Assembly: GCA_011391755.1 (NCBI GenBank)
Contig: JAABPZ010000045.1
Span: 1-8,530, forward strand
Direction: 5' to 3'
Length of the DNA: 8,530 nucleotides
Source of the DNA: Methanothrix sp.
GTDB lineage: Archaea; Halobacteriota; Methanosarcinia; Methanotrichales; Methanotrichaceae
A program made the position numbers and the translations under genes. The first letter of the stretch is position 1. Each line of letters starts with the position of its first letter. Shown one piece after another: positions 6,312 to 8,530 of this stretch. Under the pieces are notes generated by a model that did no database searches, had not been told where the DNA came from, and was given only the letters and a program-made list of their open reading frames with translations.

Positions 6312-6520
6312 GATGGTTGGATATGAATCTTTGGACTGACATTCGCTGCCTGCTCCTGACTCCTGACCACAGGCCCGGCTCCAGGTGGCTGTGCGGGGAC
6401 TGGGCAGCGGAGGCCCGCCGGGGCGCGTCTGTGTGCCCCAGAGAGCAGGGCGAGCGGGTGCAGGCTAACCCGCTCGGTCGGGCAGTTGGACGATGTTGCC
6501 CTTGGCATAGGTCTTGATTA
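6312..6520. repeat. GC-rich mosaic repeat, copy B
   Basis: The left part (6312-6382) matches 7320-7383 of copy C: 59 of 64 aligned bases, plus a 7-base tandem duplication (TCCTGAC twice) found only here. The GC-rich middle (6389-6458) matches copy A. The right part (about 6484-6520: GTTGGACGA, GTTGCCC, CTTGGCATAG, GATTA) is recognisable in copy C at about 7434-7500, with insertions between the blocks. The hairpin seen in A is kept: GGGGC 6420-6424 pairs with GCCCC 6435-6439 around a TCTG loop. The element lies between the TumE-type toxin gene and the 50-residue gene, so it forms the upstream region of the latter. No convincing gene was found within it. Confidence 0.65.
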
Positions 6521-6546
6521 CAAGGATAGATCAGGGCATCATGTTT

Positions 6547-6894
6547 CTATATGATATTCCTAATCTCATCCAAAACATCCTTGACGAAAACTTCTCTGCA
6601 CTCAAAAACATTATTTTCACTGCCTTGATGAAGATGATGCGGAAAGGTCTTCAAATTTGGCCAATGAGGAGCATTGTCCCATCTTTTTACCATTTTGTCG
6701 CCTTTTCGGACATGGTATGAATAGCTTCTGAAGTCCCCGCCATGAGACTCATTGATGTGGAGAACATATCCTTCCTTCAATGAGGCGATGGCACGCAGTG
6801 CTTGTCTTCCTGGCTCTTGGACTAATACGATTACTGCAATCTCCAAAACGACGTCGCTGTCTGACAGGACATCGAGGATCTCCTGCGCTTTCAT
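6547..6894 (-). CDS. TumE-type toxin (DUF6516-like)
   Basis: A 115-residue protein. Its C-terminal half carries the pattern that defines TumE/DUF6516 toxins: YSYHVRKGDKMVKRWDNAPH at 58-77, then HWPNLKTFPHHLHQG at 77-91 and NNV at 94-96. The dense His/Asp/Asn motif (DNAPH, TFPHH) is likely the active surface. TumE was described as the toxin of the TumE-TumA pair on a Pseudomonas plasmid; its exact target I cannot state. The gene is intact. Its ATG at 6894 overlaps the stop of the gene upstream by 4 bases (ATGA), the usual toxin-antitoxin coupling. The N-terminal part (KAQEILDVLSDSDVVLEIAVIVL) starts with a helix and a beta strand typical of the family. The family call comes from remembered motifs, not from a search. 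Confidence 0.75.
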   Translation of the reverse strand: MKAQEILDVLSDSDVVLEIAVIVLVQEPGRQALRAIASLKEGYVLHINESHGGDFRSYSYHVRKGDKMVKRWDNAPHWPNLKTFPHHLHQGSENNVFECREVFVKDVLDEIRNII

Positions 6895-7217
6895 GCCTTG
6901 AGACCTTTAAGTCTTGATTCGACGTTTCTCCAGTAGCTTCGAGCCGATTCGTAGCTCTCCCAAATTATGAAGTCATCCCATTCTTCAAAGGCCTCTTCCC
7001 CAATCCTTGATTCAATGCGCCTCTTAAAATCCTCAAAGCTCATTTTATACTTGGCGCACATCTCCGATATCTTGAAATCGAATTGGCGGATCTTTGATGC
7101 TGCCTGATCCAGAACGAGGCATTTCAGGGCATCCTTCTCGTTTTTAAATAAGCCCTCTCTTACGAGCATGGCGATGGGCTCAAAGACATCCCTGGATACC
7201 TCGATGATGTCGTTCAT
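6891..7217 (-). CDS. Putative antitoxin of the TumE-type toxin
   Basis: A 108-residue protein placed first in the pair, with the toxin start inside its stop codon. The N-terminus (MNDIIEVSRDVFEPIAMLVR, then EGLFKNEKDALKCLVLDQAA) looks like a ribbon-helix-helix or UPF0175-like DNA-binding segment: one strand followed by two helices. The middle (KISEMCAKYKMSFEDFKRRI) is helical, and the C-terminus is acidic and Trp-rich (EEWDDFIIWESYESARSYW), as in antitoxin tails that wrap a toxin. It is not the HTH protein TumA of the described plasmid system, so this would be a variant pairing. A GGTGAGAG ribosome site precedes the ATG at 7217, and a TATA box with an overlapping inverted repeat lies upstream. 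Antitoxin role is inferred from position and shape. Confidence 0.65.
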   Translation of the reverse strand: MNDIIEVSRDVFEPIAMLVREGLFKNEKDALKCLVLDQAASKIRQFDFKISEMCAKYKMSFEDFKRRIESRIGEEAFEEWDDFIIWESYESARSYWRNVESRLKGLKA

Positions 7218-7243
7218 TCTCTCACCAACTGGAAAAATGTGAC

Positions 7244-7259
7244 TTTATAGATATAAATC
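7244..7259 (-). promoter_or_regulatory. TATA box with overlapping inverted repeat before the toxin-antitoxin pair
   Basis: TTTATA at 7244-7249 and TATAAA at 7252-7257 form a perfect inverted repeat with a 2-base spacer. On the minus strand the site contains ATTTATATC, a good archaeal TATA box about 37 bases before the antitoxin ATG, giving a short leader. A palindrome on the TATA box is a natural place for self-repression by an antitoxin. AT-rich DNA forms such repeats easily, so the operator idea is tentative. Confidence 0.45.
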
Positions 7260-7267
7260 TTAGTGAA

Positions 7268-7324
7268 AGCTCATCGAGCGGAAAGGGCTTCATGAAACAG
7301 GGTGCTCTTTGTATATCCGGATGG
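7268..7324 (-). pseudogene. 57-base relic of a second small-gene/GNAT junction
   Basis: These 57 bases match 6109-6165 at 51 of 57 positions, without gaps. Read on the minus strand they still encode the last ten residues of the 50-residue protein (IRIYKEHPVS and stop), the ATGA overlap, and the first nine residues of the GNAT protein (MKPFPLDEL against MKPFPIDQL). The rest of both genes is missing. It is the remnant of a paralogous pair, now wedged between the TumE-type promoter and GC-rich repeat copy C. Confidence 0.7.
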
Positions 7325-7500
7325 TTGGATATGAATCTTTGGACAAGCATTCCCTGCCTGCTCCTGACCACGGGCCCGGCTCCGAGCGGCACCCCCGCTC
7401 GCGCGCGCCTGGGAGGGCGGCAGCTTCGTGCGGCTGGACGAAGGCGGTTGCCCGCGGAGCGATCGCCAGAAGCGGCCAGGCTTCCCTTGCATAGTTAGAT
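7320..7500. repeat. GC-rich mosaic repeat, copy C
   Basis: With the relic on its left and this repeat, the stretch 7218-7518 between the antitoxin and ogt genes holds no intact gene. 7320-7383 matches copy B at 59 of 64 bases. 7392-7418 matches copy A at 23 of 27. The right end (about 7434-7500) matches the right end of copy B in short blocks separated by insertions. It joins the GNAT-junction relic at GATGG, the very sequence that also ends the matching block in copy B, which suggests deletion by short-repeat recombination. The GC-rich core is unlike the AT-richer flanks. No transposase, RNA gene or convincing reading frame was seen. Confidence 0.65.
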
Positions 7501-7518
7501 TATCGCCTCACAAGAGGA

Positions 7519-7965
7519 TTATTGTGCACTCGATTCCCTTTCCAGACGAAGCAGCTTCTCTTTCATCTCTGTACCCCAGAGATAGCCTCCTAAGCCCTTC
7601 TTGGCGACCACGCGATGACAGGGCACGAGAATGGCAAAAGGATTCGTGGCCATGGCCCGGCCCACCGCCCGCGCCGCCCCAGGCCTGGCCGCGCGCTCTG
7701 CTACCTGGCCATAGGTCCTGGTCTCGCCGCGCGGGATCTCCTGCACCAGGGCATAAATCTGCTTTTGAAAATCGGTACATGCAGACATATCCAGCTTCGC
7801 CTTGGGGCAGGGCGCGCCCCATTCCAGGTAGGCGGCGATCTCCAGAGCCAGCTCAGATCGATCGACAGGCGGGTCCTGGGAAAAATAGATCCTGGTTACC
7901 ATCCCTTCCCGCCATTCTATGAGGAGAAAGCAGGCCAAAGATGGAACGAAGGCACCGGACGTCAT
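7519..7965 (-). CDS. ogt: Methylated-DNA--protein-cysteine S-methyltransferase (O6-alkylguanine repair)
   Basis: A suicide DNA-repair protein that moves the alkyl group of O6-alkylguanine onto its own cysteine. The 148-residue protein holds the active-site motif ILVPCHRVV with the acceptor Cys116. It also has the helix-turn-helix segment FQKQIYALVQEIPRGETRTYGQVAE (66-90) with Tyr85, the arginine-finger region ARAVGRAMATNP (98-109) and the closing GGYLWGTEMKEKLLRLE (126-142). The N-terminal domain is short, as in compact archaeal forms. ATG at 7965 overlaps the stop of the phosphodiesterase gene by 4 bases (ATGA), which favours this start and implies coupling. An internal ATG (Met22, EGMVTRIYFS) is possible but lacks such support. 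The gene is more GC-rich than the toxin-antitoxin genes to its left and looks like ordinary chromosomal background. Confidence 0.94.
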   Translation of the reverse strand: MTSGAFVPSLACFLLIEWREGMVTRIYFSQDPPVDRSELALEIAAYLEWGAPCPKAKLDMSACTDFQKQIYALVQEIPRGETRTYGQVAERAARPGAARAVGRAMATNPFAILVPCHRVVAKKGLGGYLWGTEMKEKLLRLERESSAQ

Positions 7966-8492
7966 TCTTTGAGGATCTCTTGAATGGTCTTAAAGCGGCC
8001 CAGTTCTATCGTTTCCACCTGCAGGGTTGCGCTGTCCAGGATGGCGATGCTGGAGAGGCCGGTGAAGTGGCCCCAGATCTCGCCGGGGTTGACCAGGAGC
8101 GTCTTGCCCTGCCTAGTCACCTCAGCTCGGTGATTGTGGCCACGGACCACGACATCGTAGAGCTGTGAGGCTACTACGGCCTTTACCAGCGCCTCCTCGG
8201 TGCCATGCAGGAGAGCGATCTTCAAGCCGTCCGCCTCGATCTCGCCAAAGTCGCCCAGGTACTCGCCGCCCACCCGGGCGAACTCGCGCAGCAGGCCTAC
8301 CCGGTCGCCGTCGTTATTTCCGTAGACGAGCTTGAGGGGAATGGCAAAGCCTTCGAAGGTGTAGCAGTTACCCGAGCCGATCATGTCACCGGCAAAGAGC
8401 ACCAGAGCCACCTTCTTTTGAGAAAAAACCCGCAGAGCATCCTTGACGCCTTGGATACTGTCATGGGCATCGGACATAATTCCTATAAGCAT
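7962..8492 (-). CDS. MJ0936/YfcE-type metallophosphoesterase
   Basis: A two-metal calcineurin-like phosphodiesterase of the MJ0936/YfcE group, cytosolic, natural substrate unknown. From the ATG at 8492 it has 176 residues, close to MJ0936. Metal-ligand motifs appear in order: SDAHD at 7-11 (Asp8, His10), AGD at 34-36 (Asp36), GNND at 58-61 (Asn59), LLHG at 94-97 (His96) and GHNH at 118-121. VNPGE at 134-138 is also typical. The 8492 start is chosen because MLIGIMSDAHD aligns with the family N-terminus; an ATG at 8513 would add seven residues (MRSADYA). Neither has a good ribosome site, and a TATA-like sequence about 33 bases before 8492 would fit a nearly leaderless message. It is translationally coupled to ogt. 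No functional link between the two is obvious. Confidence 0.92.
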   Translation of the reverse strand: MLIGIMSDAHDSIQGVKDALRVFSQKKVALVLFAGDMIGSGNCYTFEGFAIPLKLVYGNNDGDRVGLLREFARVGGEYLGDFGEIEADGLKIALLHGTEEALVKAVVASQLYDVVVRGHNHRAEVTRQGKTLLVNPGEIWGHFTGLSSIAILDSATLQVETIELGRFKTIQEILKE

Positions 8493-8519
8493 CGCATAAT
8501 CCGCAGATCGCATCCGATA

Positions 8520-8529
8520 ATTATATTTT
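8520..8529 (-). promoter_or_regulatory. Possible TATA box for the phosphodiesterase-ogt pair
   Basis: The minus strand reads AAAATATAAT at the right edge of the window, centred about 33 bases before the ATG at 8492. Initiation about 26 bases downstream would leave a leader of under 10 bases, consistent with the lack of a ribosome site. The upstream BRE position lies outside the window, so this is tentative. Confidence 0.35.
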
Positions 8530-8530
8530 G

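Noticed and set aside
6305..6508. Minus-strand frame in repeat copy B ending in PKIHIQPSA, with a similar frame in copy C
   Set aside because: Differences between the copies in this frame change amino acids (Val/Ala, Ser/Cys, Ala/Gly), so there is no sign of protein-level selection.
5450..7500. CRISPR array or IS element
   Set aside because: Repeat copies are few, long, irregularly spaced and mosaic. There are no uniform spacers, no transposase and no clear terminal inverted repeats or target duplications.
7428..7983. Plus-strand open frames of 122-164 codons opposite ogt
   Set aside because: They are antisense to a gene with an intact active-site motif, and their Pro/Arg-rich content reflects GC-rich DNA.

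Overview
The window looks like chromosomal DNA of a euryarchaeal methanogen, most likely the Methanothrix/Methanosaeta or Methanosarcina side of the tree. The evidence is a group II chaperonin (thermosome), archaeal TATA-box promoters, purine-rich Shine-Dalgarno sites with frequent TTG/GTG starts, and PhoU proteins fused to an AbrB-type DNA-binding domain. It also carries a bacterial-type DnaK/GrpE pair, which mesophilic methanogens have and many thermophilic archaea lack. The assignment is inferred from gene content, not from a database match.

Layout. (1) 1-2792, minus strand: a protein-folding cluster, thermosome subunit -> grpE -> dnaK (dnaK runs off the left edge). (2) 2973-5415, plus strand, divergent from the chaperonin: pstB -> phoU -> AbrB-PhoU regulator, a phosphate module with no pstS/pstC/pstA in view. 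The roughly 180-base divergent region holds a TATA box for each side and a cluster of CTATATAG palindromes that could be an operator. (3) 5416-7518: an unstable accessory island, all recognisable genes on the minus strand. It holds a 50-residue small gene overlapping a GNAT acetyltransferase that is broken by a frame-disrupting deletion, an intact two-gene TumE-type toxin-antitoxin module, and three GC-rich mosaic repeats. The third repeat still carries a 57-base relic of the junction between the small gene and the GNAT gene, so a second copy of that pair was once present. (4) 7519-8492, minus strand: a two-gene unit, MJ0936-type metallophosphoesterase -> O6-alkylguanine DNA methyltransferase, overlapping by 4 bases.

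How the parts work together. The chaperone genes supply both the archaeal folding chamber and the Hsp70 cycle with its nucleotide exchange factor. In the phosphate module, PstB would be the transporter ATPase, PhoU its signalling partner, and AbrB-PhoU could turn that signal into DNA binding, perhaps at the palindromes upstream of pstB. The island between the phosphate and DNA-repair genes appears to be a site of repeated gain, duplication and decay of toxin-antitoxin genes; its repeats are the least explained part of the window.
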